Source: an uncultured Pyrinomonadaceae bacterium (lineage in GTDB: Bacteria > Acidobacteriota > Blastocatellia > Pyrinomonadales > Pyrinomonadaceae). From it: 33,191 nt of DNA. Position numbers and translations under genes: made by a program. The notes beneath the pieces are model-generated. The model searched no databases, was not told where the DNA came from, and worked only from the letters and a program-made list of their open reading frames with translations. The stretch spans positions 1 through 33,191 of the forward strand of contig CADCUR010000134.1 in NCBI GenBank assembly GCA_902805935.1, in the 5' to 3' direction. Positions 7,862 to 14,588 of this stretch are shown here, piece after piece. Numbering within the stretch: position 1 is the first letter of the stretch; the number at the start of each line of letters is the position of its first letter.

Positions 7862-9517
7862 ATGCCGCAATTGATTGTAAAAACCCTCGACCGACCGACC
7901 GACAAAGTTTCACTCGCGCGTCTGCGAACGACCATCGGGCGCTCCGCCCGCAGTGACGTTTGCATTCCCGACGCTTTCGCCTCGCGCCTGCACGCCGAAG
8001 TGCGAAAAGAAGGCGACGCTTTCTGGCTGCACGATTTAGGCTCGGCAAACGGCACGCGCTATAACGGTTCGGTCGTTTCCGCGCCGATTCCTTTGATGCC
8101 CGGCGGCGAAATTCAAATCGGCGAGACCACGATTATTTTCGACGACGAACGGTTAAAACCCCCAGTAAACTCAACTTTAATCGCCGACCACACGCAGGCT
8201 CTCGATCCTTCGTTGACGATTTCCTTCGCGCGTCCGACTAAGCCGACGGTGGAGATTCTCGATTCGCAATTTTCCACGCGCACCGAGCTTTTGACTTTAA
8301 TAAGCAAAGTCGGCGTCGCCTTGCTCTCGTCAAGTGGTCTGGACGAAACGCTCGATCAAGTCGCTTCGCTCGTCTTTGAAGCCGTGCCAGCCGAACGCTG
8401 CGTAATTATGCTGCGCGACGAAGCGGCGGAAGACGGAATGAAAATCTCGGTGGCGCGAACACGCGGAAAAGATGAACGAATCAAAGAAGTCCGCATCAGC
8501 CGCACGGTGATGGACGAAGTGTTGAAACACGGCAGATCGGTTTTAACGTCAGACGCGCAGCACGACCCGCGTTATGCGAGCCAAACGATGATGCTGCTCG
8601 GCATTCGCTCGGTTCTAGCCGTTCCTTTAAGCGTCAGCGAAACAGAAGTTTTCGGGATAATTTATGCGGATTCGCCGACCGAGGCGGAAACGTTTTCCAA
8701 AGAGCATCTCGGCATTTTGACGACGCTGGCTTCGGTCGCTTCGATTCGCGTGGAAAACGCCAGGCTGCTCGAAGAGCGATTTGAAAAAGAGAGAATTAAA
8801 AACGAACTCGAATTAGCCACGGAAATTCAGCAAAGTTTTCAACCGTCCGCGCCGCCCGTGATGGACGATTACGAGTTTCAGGGGATTTCCTTTTCGTGTT
8901 ATGAAATCGGCGGCGATTATTATGATTTTATCTCGCAGCCCGACGGCAAGATGCTTGTCGCGCTCGGCGACGTTTCCGGCAAAGGAACAGCCGCCGCGCT
9001 TTTGATGTCGAGTCTGCACGCCGCGATTCACGCGCAGGTCGCCGCGAAGACCTCTCTGTATCAAACGATAAAATCCGTCAACCAATACCTCGCCGAAAAC
9101 ACCCCGAGCAATCGCTTCGTCACGCTGTTTATCACCGAACTCGATACGCGAACGGGCGTTCTCAAATACATCAACGCCGGACACAATCCGCCGCTCATCG
9201 GACACGCCGACGGCACGGTTCAGCAACTCGCGGCAGGCGGCTTTCCGCTCGGAATTTTGCCGACGGCGGATTTTGAAGTCGGACAGACGAAACTCGAACC
9301 GGGCGAAGCGCTTGTAATTTATTCGGACGGCGTTTCGGAAGCAAACAATTTGAACGGCGACGAATTCGGAATGAGAAGATTGACGCAGGTGATCAGTAAA
9401 AATCTTCAATCTTCCGCCGCGGGCTTGCGCGATAAAGTCGAATCCGCGCTGTCGGCTTTCACGCAGACCGCTCCAGCGAATGACGACATTACGCTGGTCA
9501 TCGTCAAAAGAAAATAA
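7862..9517 (+). CDS. FHA-GAF-PP2C (RsbU/SpoIIE-type) protein phosphatase
   Basis: This 551-residue protein has an N-terminal FHA domain (about 1-100: TIGRSARSDV, SRLHAEV, GSANGTRYNG), a GAF sensory domain (about 130-300) and a SpoIIE-like PP2C domain (about 325-551). Phosphatase motifs are visible: EIGGDYYDF, LGDVSGKGTAAALLMSSLHA, YSDGVSEA and NDDITLVIVKR, which supply the metal-binding aspartates. It probably dephosphorylates Ser/Thr sites, either of kinase targets or of an anti-sigma-antagonist; no such antagonist gene is in the window. The ATG at 7862 places the FHA strand at the N-terminus; a GTG at 7826 would add 12 residues. It closes the plus-strand cluster and converges on the next gene with a 13-bp gap. 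Confidence 0.92.
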   Translation: MPQLIVKTLDRPTDKVSLARLRTTIGRSARSDVCIPDAFASRLHAEVRKEGDAFWLHDLGSANGTRYNGSVVSAPIPLMPGGEIQIGETTIIFDDERLKPPVNSTLIADHTQALDPSLTISFARPTKPTVEILDSQFSTRTELLTLISKVGVALLSSSGLDETLDQVASLVFEAVPAERCVIMLRDEAAEDGMKISVARTRGKDERIKEVRISRTVMDEVLKHGRSVLTSDAQHDPRYASQTMMLLGIRSVLAVPLSVSETEVFGIIYADSPTEAETFSKEHLGILTTLASVASIRVENARLLEERFEKERIKNELELATEIQQSFQPSAPPVMDDYEFQGISFSCYEIGGDYYDFISQPDGKMLVALGDVSGKGTAAALLMSSLHAAIHAQVAAKTSLYQTIKSVNQYLAENTPSNRFVTLFITELDTRTGVLKYINAGHNPPLIGHADGTVQQLAAGGFPLGILPTADFEVGQTKLEPGEALVIYSDGVSEANNLNGDEFGMRRLTQVISKNLQSSAAGLRDKVESALSAFTQTAPANDDITLVIVKRK

Positions 9518-9530
9518 CTTTCGCAAAAAT

Positions 9531-10490
9531 TTAATCTTTCGCAAAACGGCTCGTCTTCCACCAGTCAATCGTTTTTCGCAAACCTTCTTCCAAACCGACG
9601 CGCTTTTCGTAGCCGAGACATTCGACGGCGCGGCGGTTGTCGGCTTGCGAGTGTTTCACGTCGCCTTTTCTCTCCGGCTGATATTCGGCGGAGACGGTTT
9701 CCTGCGCAGTGATTTTCTTTAGAACTTCGAGCAGTTCGTTGAGAGAAATTCGTTCGCCGTTCGCCGCGTTCATTACCATGCCGATGCCTTCTTTGGTTTG
9801 CGCGGCTTTGACGTTGGCGTCAACGACGTTGGCGATAAATGTGAAATCTCTCGACTGTTCGCCGTCGCCGTAGATTACTGGAGTTTTCCCGCGCATCAGC
9901 GCGTCAATAAAACGCGAGATGACGCCGGAGTATTGCGAAGCCGGATTTTGACGTGGACCGAAAACATTAAAATACCTCAGACAAATTGTTTCCAGATTGT
10001 AAACTCTGGAGAAAACCTGACAATAATACTCGCCCATCAATTTGGCGGCGGCATACGGCGAGAGCGGTTCGGGCGTCATCGTTTCGACTTTCGGCAGCGT
10101 CTTCTGGTCGCCGTAAGCCGAACTCGAAGCGGCGTAAATCACGCGCCGCACGTTGTTCTCTTTCGCCTGCGAAAGCAAATTAAAAGTTCCGTTAACGCAG
10201 GCTTCGTGCGTTTCTCGCGGATTTTCAACCGAGCGGGGAACTGATGGCAAGGCGGCTTGGTGAAAAACGGTTTCGACGCCCGCGACGGCTTGTTTAAGTT
10301 TTTTCTCGTCGTTTATATCGCCTTCGATGAAATCGAAATCGCCCCGAATTTCTTCGAGATTTTCACGAAAACCGGTCAGAAAATTATCGAGAATAACGAC
10401 CTTCGCGCCTTGTCGAAGAAGCTCGTCGGCAATGTTCGAGCCGATAAAACCCGCGCCGCCGGTGACCAGAAATTTTGATGTTAGGGACAT
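9531..10490 (-). CDS. NAD-dependent nucleotide-sugar epimerase (extended SDR, GalE/WbpP-like)
   Basis: This 319-residue enzyme has the extended-SDR Rossmann motif TGGAGFIG (10-17) and the catalytic Y146-x3-K150 (SPYAAAK) with serines at 122-124. The segment LPSVPRSVENP resembles the UDP-N-acetylglucosamine 4-epimerase (WbpP/TviC) branch more than classical GalE, but the exact sugar cannot be fixed by eye. It follows the UDP-glucose dehydrogenase gene in the same direction, so a joint role in making a uronic acid or 4-epimer for a surface glycan is likely. The upstream gap is filled by palindrome B. Confidence 0.85.
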   Translation of the reverse strand: MSLTSKFLVTGGAGFIGSNIADELLRQGAKVVILDNFLTGFRENLEEIRGDFDFIEGDINDEKKLKQAVAGVETVFHQAALPSVPRSVENPRETHEACVNGTFNLLSQAKENNVRRVIYAASSSAYGDQKTLPKVETMTPEPLSPYAAAKLMGEYYCQVFSRVYNLETICLRYFNVFGPRQNPASQYSGVISRFIDALMRGKTPVIYGDGEQSRDFTFIANVVDANVKAAQTKEGIGMVMNAANGERISLNELLEVLKKITAQETVSAEYQPERKGDVKHSQADNRRAVECLGYEKRVGLEEGLRKTIDWWKTSRFAKD

Positions 10491-10504
10491 AATTTTAAGT
10501 TTTA

Positions 10505-10549
10505 AGTTTCAAATTTCAGGTTTGTGTCTTTAACTTGAAACCTGAAACT
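10505..10549 (-). repeat. Intercistronic iterated-word palindrome B (AGTTTCA class)
   Basis: The arms lie at 10505-10523 and 10532-10549 and are built of 7-bp units (AGTTTCA, AATTTCA, GGTTTCA). They match at about 15 of 18 positions with an 8-base loop. The ugd stop lies 4 bp to one side, and the epimerase ATG 14 bp to the other. Confidence 0.7.
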
Positions 10550-10553
10550 AAAT

Positions 10554-11852
10554 TTATCTTCCGACGCCGACATACTCAAATCCTAACTCGCGCATATCGC
10601 TTGGCTCGTAGATATTGCGCAAATCGGCAATTTTCGGTGACTTTAAAAGCCGTTTGACTTTTTTCATATCGAGCGCGCGAAACTGATTCCATTCGGTCAG
10701 AAAAACCAAAACGTCTGCGCCTTCAATCGCATCGTATTCGTCTGCGGCGTATTCGATGTCGGGCAAACAATGTTTCGCTTCTTCCATCGCTACCGGGTCG
10801 AACGCCTTTATTTTCGCGCCGAGTTTTTGTAAATCTTTGATAATATCGGTCGCCGGCGATTCGCGCATATCGTCGGTTTCAGGTTTAAAGGAAAGACCGA
10901 GAACGCCAATTTGCTTGCCTTTCAAATCGCCGACGAGTTTCTGGATTTTCGGAATCATCGCCTTCCGCTGCCGTTCGTTGGCTTCGATGACCGAATCAAC
11001 AATCAAAGTTTCCACGCCGAATTGGTCGGCGACGGTCGTCAAAGCGCGAGTGTCTTTCGGAAAACACGAACCGCCGTAACCCGGACCGGGATGCAGGAAT
11101 TTTCTGCCGATGCGGTTGTCCATTCCGATCCCGCGCGCGACATCGTGAACGTCGCAGCCGATGGCATCGCACAGATTCGCAATTTCGTTAATGAAAGTAA
11201 TTTTCGTGGCGAGAAAAGCATTGGCGGCGTATTTGATAAGTTCGGCGGCTTCGAGCGAAGTGATAACAATCGGCGTTTCAATCAGAAAAAGCGGGCGATA
11301 CAAATCCTTCATAATCGCAATCGCATCTTCTTCGTTGCTGCCGATGACTACGCGGTCGGGTCGCATAAAATCCGTGATTGCCGCGCCTTCACGAAGGAAT
11401 TCGGGATTCGAGGCGACACCGAAATTCGTTTTTGTAGTCTGGTTTTCCCGAACAAATTCCCGTAGCCATTTGCCCGTGGTGACCGGAACGGTTGATTTTG
11501 TTACCAGAACTTTATAACCGTTCATGTATTGGGCAATGCTTTTCGCCGCCGATTCGTAAAAACTCATATCCGGCGAGCCGTCCGGTTTAGGCGGCGTGCC
11601 GACGGCTAAAAAAATAACCAGAGCCTGTTCGACGGCTGATTTTATATCGGTCGTAAAATGAAGTCTGCCGGCTTTTGAATTTTTTTCGACTATCTGATCC
11701 AGACCCGGTTCGTAGATTGGAATAATTCCTTGATTGAGACGTTCAATCTTATTTTCGTCAACGTCAACGCAAGTGACTTCGACGCCAAATTCTGCAAAAC
11801 ACGCGCCCGTCACTAACCCGACGTAACCCGTTCCGATAACTGCAATGTGCAT
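10554..11852 (-). CDS. ugd: UDP-glucose 6-dehydrogenase
   Basis: This 432-residue enzyme oxidises UDP-glucose to UDP-glucuronate using two NAD+. The N-terminal Rossmann motif is GTGYVGLVTG (8-17). The catalytic cysteine is C263 in GYGGSCFPKDTRAL, and the C-terminal UDP-binding part contains GLSFKPETDDMRESP. Full length for the UDPGDH/GDP-mannose dehydrogenase superfamily. The sequence IYEPGLDQIV and the GYGGSCFPKD form favour UDP-glucose over GDP-mannose. It is the first gene before the epimerase and probably supplies precursors for capsule or exopolysaccharide. Confidence 0.93.
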   Translation of the reverse strand: MHIAVIGTGYVGLVTGACFAEFGVEVTCVDVDENKIERLNQGIIPIYEPGLDQIVEKNSKAGRLHFTTDIKSAVEQALVIFLAVGTPPKPDGSPDMSFYESAAKSIAQYMNGYKVLVTKSTVPVTTGKWLREFVRENQTTKTNFGVASNPEFLREGAAITDFMRPDRVVIGSNEEDAIAIMKDLYRPLFLIETPIVITSLEAAELIKYAANAFLATKITFINEIANLCDAIGCDVHDVARGIGMDNRIGRKFLHPGPGYGGSCFPKDTRALTTVADQFGVETLIVDSVIEANERQRKAMIPKIQKLVGDLKGKQIGVLGLSFKPETDDMRESPATDIIKDLQKLGAKIKAFDPVAMEEAKHCLPDIEYAADEYDAIEGADVLVFLTEWNQFRALDMKKVKRLLKSPKIADLRNIYEPSDMRELGFEYVGVGR

Positions 11853-11910
11853 AAACTAATAATTAAGTGTTAAGGATATTGTTAAGGAATTCACAAGTTA
11901 AAACAAATTT

Positions 11911-11942
11911 TTACGGGTCACATTTCGCAATATGACCCGTAA
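11911..11942 (-). terminator. Probable intrinsic terminator after the FecR-like gene
   Basis: TTACGGGTCA (11911-11920) and TGACCCGTAA (11933-11942) form a perfect 10-bp stem with a 12-base loop. In the minus direction it is followed by AAATTTGTTTT; in the plus direction by TGTTTTT. It lies 54 bp beyond the stop of the gene at 11996-12733 and ahead of ugd, so it may separate the two units. Confidence 0.7.
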
Positions 11943-11995
11943 TGTTTTTAATACCGAGTGTGATTTTGTAAAAGCGCAAAAAGACTCAGGTTATT

Positions 11996-12733
11996 TTAAC
12001 GGCTTGGGCTGATGACAATTGCTCCGCCGCCGACTTCCGTTTCATTGTCGCCGCCGAACAAAAACGCCGCTCCGACCACGCCCGCCGCGACAGCTAAAAT
12101 AGCGGCAACGGCGCCCCCGCCGAATCCGGCAGTAACAACCGGAGCAGCCGTTCCGGGACGGACACACGGTTTACAGCCCGTTTGTGACGGATTGCCGTAA
12201 GTCGCATCAGTTCCGGCAGCGACTTGTTTATCGGTATTTCCGCTTCTGAGCGTTACCAATCCGGTTGTCGTTTCAACGTATGTCTGGGTACATCTGTCTT
12301 CGTCCGCACAGCCGACATCAACGCCGAAAGTATTGGCTTGACCGGCGTCGCCGATGACCGTCGAATTTCTGGTGGTTACTGTCGTGGCGATGCCTGCTGC
12401 GTTGGAAACGCGAACTTTACCAGCCATTAACATTCCGACAATACTGTTGTCGGTAAACCTCAAAGTTAAAGACGAATCGGAAAGAACTTCGACCCGACCG
12501 TTTTTGCCCAAGTTTATTGTGGCAGATGAATTTGCGCCGGTCGTCACCGAACTGCCGGTCGTCAGAGTTGTATTTGAAATCACCGATTGTCCGTTGACGG
12601 TGACTTCACCGTTCACTGTAATTTCGCCCATCACATCACCCGGAGCGGCGAGAACAGCCAGTGAAAAAGCACTCCACACGGCGACGGCGGTAAGAAGTGT
12701 CATTGATTTACGAATTATATTTTTGCCGAGCAT
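11996..12733 (-). CDS. Exported FecR-like protein with C-terminal hydrophobic segment and VISPSR tail
   Basis: This 245-residue protein has a signal peptide (about 1-30, cleavage near AVLAAPG), then a beta-rich domain resembling FecR/OmpL47-type sheets (repeated VNGE, NLGKNGRVEV, MLMAGKVRV). A cysteine-containing insert follows (CADEDRC, CKPC), then a glycine/alanine-rich membrane segment (about 205-228), a short acidic stretch and the C-terminus GGGAIVISPSR. It is paralogous to the next gene upstream, with the same order of parts and almost the same last residues. A strong ribosome-binding site (AGGAGGAG, 12744-12751) precedes the ATG. The function is unknown; a surface or envelope role is likely. 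Confidence 0.75.
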   Translation of the reverse strand: MLGKNIIRKSMTLLTAVAVWSAFSLAVLAAPGDVMGEITVNGEVTVNGQSVISNTTLTTGSSVTTGANSSATINLGKNGRVEVLSDSSLTLRFTDNSIVGMLMAGKVRVSNAAGIATTVTTRNSTVIGDAGQANTFGVDVGCADEDRCTQTYVETTTGLVTLRSGNTDKQVAAGTDATYGNPSQTGCKPCVRPGTAAPVVTAGFGGGAVAAILAVAAGVVGAAFLFGGDNETEVGGGAIVISPSR

Positions 12734-12770
12734 TATATTTAATCTCCTCCTGTATCAAACCTGTAATAAT

Positions 12771-12820
12771 AAAACCTTTCCGATTATACGTTAAAAATTC
12801 CGCACTACAAGAAAGGTTTT
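12771..12820 (-). repeat. Long-loop inverted repeat between the two FecR-like genes
   Basis: AAAACCTTTC (12771-12780) and GAAAGGTTTT (12811-12820) are perfect 10-bp arms around 30 bases. In the minus direction the second arm is followed by TATTATTAC. It could end transcription of the 12829-13428 gene weakly, or control the promoter that lies inside the loop. Confidence 0.5.
12783..12810 (-). promoter_or_regulatory. Possible promoter for the distal FecR-like gene
   Basis: Read on the minus strand, TTGTAG (12810-12805) is followed after 16 bp by a consensus TATAAT (12788-12783). The start would fall near 12776, about 43 bases before the ATG. The -35 box is weak. Confidence 0.4.
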
Positions 12821-12828
12821 GAAAAAAA

Positions 12829-13428
12829 TTAACGAGTCGGGCTGATGACCGTCGTGCCGCCGCCGAGTGCGATTCGATTGTTGTCGCTGGTCGCAGCAAT
12901 GATGATGCCTGCCGCCGCGCCGCCGAGAACCAACGCCCATACAACCCAGGCGCTGCCGCCGTCGCTGACCTCATCGTCATCATCCTGAGCTTTTCCGGTC
13001 GTCGCCGCCGATTCGCCGGCATTCAGACTCACAACTCCATCGAGCGTTTTGATGTTAACTTTATCCGAAGCGCTCAAAACCGTCACTCGTCCAGCGAGCA
13101 AGTCGCCGCTGATGCCGTTCTCATTAAATGTTAAACCCAAGGTCGTGGCAGGGGCGAGTTCGATTTTACCGATTTTGCCGAGATTAATAACTGCGCCGGC
13201 ATTATTCGGGGTAACAATAGTGCTTGATGAAAATACTGCGCGACCGTTCTGAGCCGCTTCACCGTTAACTTTTACAAATGCGGTTTCACCGCTTAAATTC
13301 TTGCCTGAAATAAATAGTTCTCCGACAACTTTTTCCGAGCTTGCCAAAGTAACCATCGAGTAAGTTGCAATTGTCGCAACGACCAAGCACATCGAAAGTG
13401 CCTTCCGAATCAATAATTTGCTATTCAT
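12829..13428 (-). CDS. Exported FecR-like protein with C-terminal hydrophobic segment and VISPTR tail
   Basis: This 199-residue protein is a shorter paralogue of the downstream gene. It has a signal peptide (about 1-30, ending near VTLASSEK), a beta-rich FecR-like region (AVINLGKIGKIEL, GDLLAGRVTV), an acidic DDDDE stretch, a membrane segment (about 161-181) and the C-terminus GGGTTVISPTR. The paralogue's cysteine insert is absent. A strong ribosome-binding site, GAGGAGA (13432-13438), lies 3 bp before the ATG. A promoter with a consensus TTGACA box lies upstream. FecR proteins proper are sigma regulators, but no ECF sigma gene is nearby, so a structural or surface role is as likely. Confidence 0.75.
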   Translation of the reverse strand: MNSKLLIRKALSMCLVVATIATYSMVTLASSEKVVGELFISGKNLSGETAFVKVNGEAAQNGRAVFSSSTIVTPNNAGAVINLGKIGKIELAPATTLGLTFNENGISGDLLAGRVTVLSASDKVNIKTLDGVVSLNAGESAATTGKAQDDDDEVSDGGSAWVVWALVLGGAAAGIIIAATSDNNRIALGGGTTVISPTR

Positions 13429-13484
13429 ATTTCTCCTCGTGTATCGCGTTGAATCAATAATTTCAAAAAATCAAACCTTTGAAA

Positions 13485-13513
13485 CTTTTACACGAATTGC
13501 TACTTGCTGTCAA
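13485..13513 (-). promoter_or_regulatory. Probable promoter of the FecR-like pair
   Basis: On the minus strand TTGACA (13513-13508) is followed after 17 bp by TAAAAG (13490-13485). The leader would be about 50 bases and carries the GAGGAGA ribosome-binding site. Confidence 0.5.
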
Positions 13514-13555
13514 TAAATTTGCGCAAAACATTGTAAAAAATCAAAAGTAAAGTTT

Positions 13556-13587
13556 CATTAGGCTTTGTAAATTTATTAAACCTAATG
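13556..13587. promoter_or_regulatory. 32-bp near-palindrome, operator-like
   Basis: CATTAGG (13556-13562) and CCTAATG (13581-13587) flank a symmetric AT-rich core containing AAATTT. It lies just upstream of the TTGACA promoter of the FecR-like pair, at a position suited to an activator or repressor. Its symmetry and low GC favour a protein-binding site over a stable RNA hairpin. Confidence 0.4.
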
Positions 13588-13924
13588 ATTGTTTATTTTT
13601 ATACCATAATTGAGATAATTTTTGAAAGTTTAATAATTCAAAAAAATAACATTTTGAAAGACATTCGGTGAGACCCTGTTTATACAATGTTTAAAGAGTT
13701 TGAGAGCTGAAAATATTTCAGCGATGCTTCGCGGATAGAGCGCTAACAAAAAGATTTGGTGAATGTTTTTCACTGGCGGCAACGAATAATTTTTTGAGAT
13801 TTGAAAATTTATCGAGAATTGATAACGCGCTTGTTTGAATCATAATTCTGACAAATCGAAAAAGTAGGTAAATGAAATAAACGCGGCAATCGCTAACCTG
13901 AAAACGGGCATCGAACAATTTCGC

Positions 13925-13954
13925 TTGCCAACATCTTTTCGGTTCGTGTATGAT
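13925..13954 (+). promoter_or_regulatory. Promoter of the rimP-nusA-infB operon
   Basis: TTGCCA (13925-13930) is followed after 18 bp by TATGAT (13949-13954). Transcription would begin near 13961, giving a leader of about 70 bases that carries the attenuator-like structure. Confidence 0.55.
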
Positions 13955-13958
13955 ATTC

Positions 13959-14021
13959 GTTTCCGCGAAACGTGGGGACGTTCTCGGTGGGTTTCGCGCC
14001 CACTTTTTATTTTGGGCGAAA
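13959..14021 (+). promoter_or_regulatory. Attenuator-like leader of rimP
   Basis: GTGGG (13987-13991) and CCCAC (13999-14003) form a short hairpin followed by TTTTTATTTT, an intrinsic-terminator layout just 28 bases before the rimP ATG. Two alternative pairings compete with it: upstream GCGAAAC (13965-13971) with GTTTCGC (13991-13997), and downstream TGGGCGAAA (14013-14021) with TTTCGCGCCCA (13992-14002, small bulge). Feedback by NusA on its own operon leader is known in other bacteria, so readthrough control is plausible here. Confidence 0.55.
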
Positions 14022-14031
14022 GACAGTTTTG

Positions 14032-14520
14032 ATGAAACAGTTGATTGACGAACGGATACGAGAGATTGCGGCTCGCGCGGCGCTGGAAAACGATTTGGAA
14101 CTCGTCCACGCGCAGATTGTCGGCGCGAGCAAAAGTTTAACGGTTCGAGTTTTCATTGATAAACCAGGCGGCGTAACACTTGACGATTGCTCGACGCTGA
14201 GCCGCAAGCTCGATGCAATTTTAGACGCCGAGGATTTCATTCCAGGGAATTATCTATTGGAAGTTTCATCTCCGGGTTTGGAACGCGAGCTTTACAGTTT
14301 GAATGATTTTGCGAAATTCTCCGGCAGTTTGGCGAAGGTCAAAACAAACACGCCGATTGACGGACAAAAAAATTTTCGCGGACGCATCGGCAGCATCGAA
14401 AACGACGAAATAATTTTTGAAGATAAAACCCGAGGAACTGTTCGTTTTCCGTATAGCGCGGTCGCTAAAGCGAATTTGGAAATTGATTTAGAAGAAGAAT
14501 TAAGAAGAAATAAAAGTTAA
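14032..14520 (+). CDS. rimP: Ribosome maturation factor RimP
   Basis: This 162-residue protein helps assemble the 30S subunit. The N-terminal domain carries LELVHAQIVG, RVFIDKPGGVTLDDC and YLLEVSSPGLERELYS, all RimP hallmarks. The C-terminal SH3-like domain follows (GRIGSIENDEIIFEDK). ATG 14032 gives the standard N-terminus (MKQLIDERIREIAA); a longer frame from 13972 would read through the terminator hairpin. The stop codon TAA (14518-14520) is embedded in palindrome H. It heads the operon with nusA and infB. Confidence 0.95.
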   Translation: MKQLIDERIREIAARAALENDLELVHAQIVGASKSLTVRVFIDKPGGVTLDDCSTLSRKLDAILDAEDFIPGNYLLEVSSPGLERELYSLNDFAKFSGSLAKVKTNTPIDGQKNFRGRIGSIENDEIIFEDKTRGTVRFPYSAVAKANLEIDLEEELRRNKS

Positions 14521-14575
14521 TTGTTGATAGATAATGGCTAATTGAAACAGCTGCCATTAACTATCAACCATTAAC
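14516..14575 (+). repeat. Intercistronic iterated-word palindrome H (GTTAATG class)
   Basis: The arms 14516-14538 and 14553-14575 (23 bases each, 14-base loop) match at 21 of 23 positions and are built of 7-bp units such as GTTAATG and GTTGATA. Another unit (ACTATTAAC) continues to 14582. The rimP stop codon lies in the first arm; the nusA ATG is at 14589. Confidence 0.8.
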
Positions 14576-14588
14576 TATTAACAAGTTT

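Larger units (their letters stand above)
13429..13924. other. AT-rich divergent intergenic region without genes
   Basis: About 500 bp between the FecR-like pair and the rimP promoter. It contains the minus-strand promoter (13485-13513), a near-palindrome (13556-13587) and a perfect hairpin GCTGAAA-ATA-TTTCAGC (13706-13722). Short inverted TTTGAA/TTCAAA pairs also occur (near 13461-13486 and 13621-13641). No tRNA or protein-coding potential was found. Confidence 0.6.

Noticed and set aside
8813-9568. 251-codon minus-strand open frame over the PP2C phosphatase
   Set aside because: It is antisense to conserved SpoIIE motifs and has no family resemblance; its length reflects the codon use of the real gene.
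11996-13428. FecR-type sigma-regulator reading of the two exported proteins
   Set aside because: No ECF sigma gene or TonB-dependent receptor is nearby, and the proteins start with signal peptides rather than a cytoplasmic anti-sigma domain.
13700-13780. Possible tRNA-like or small RNA around the GCTGAAA-ATA-TTTCAGC hairpin
   Set aside because: No cloverleaf, no GTTCRA loop and no promoter or terminator around it; a single hairpin is not enough.
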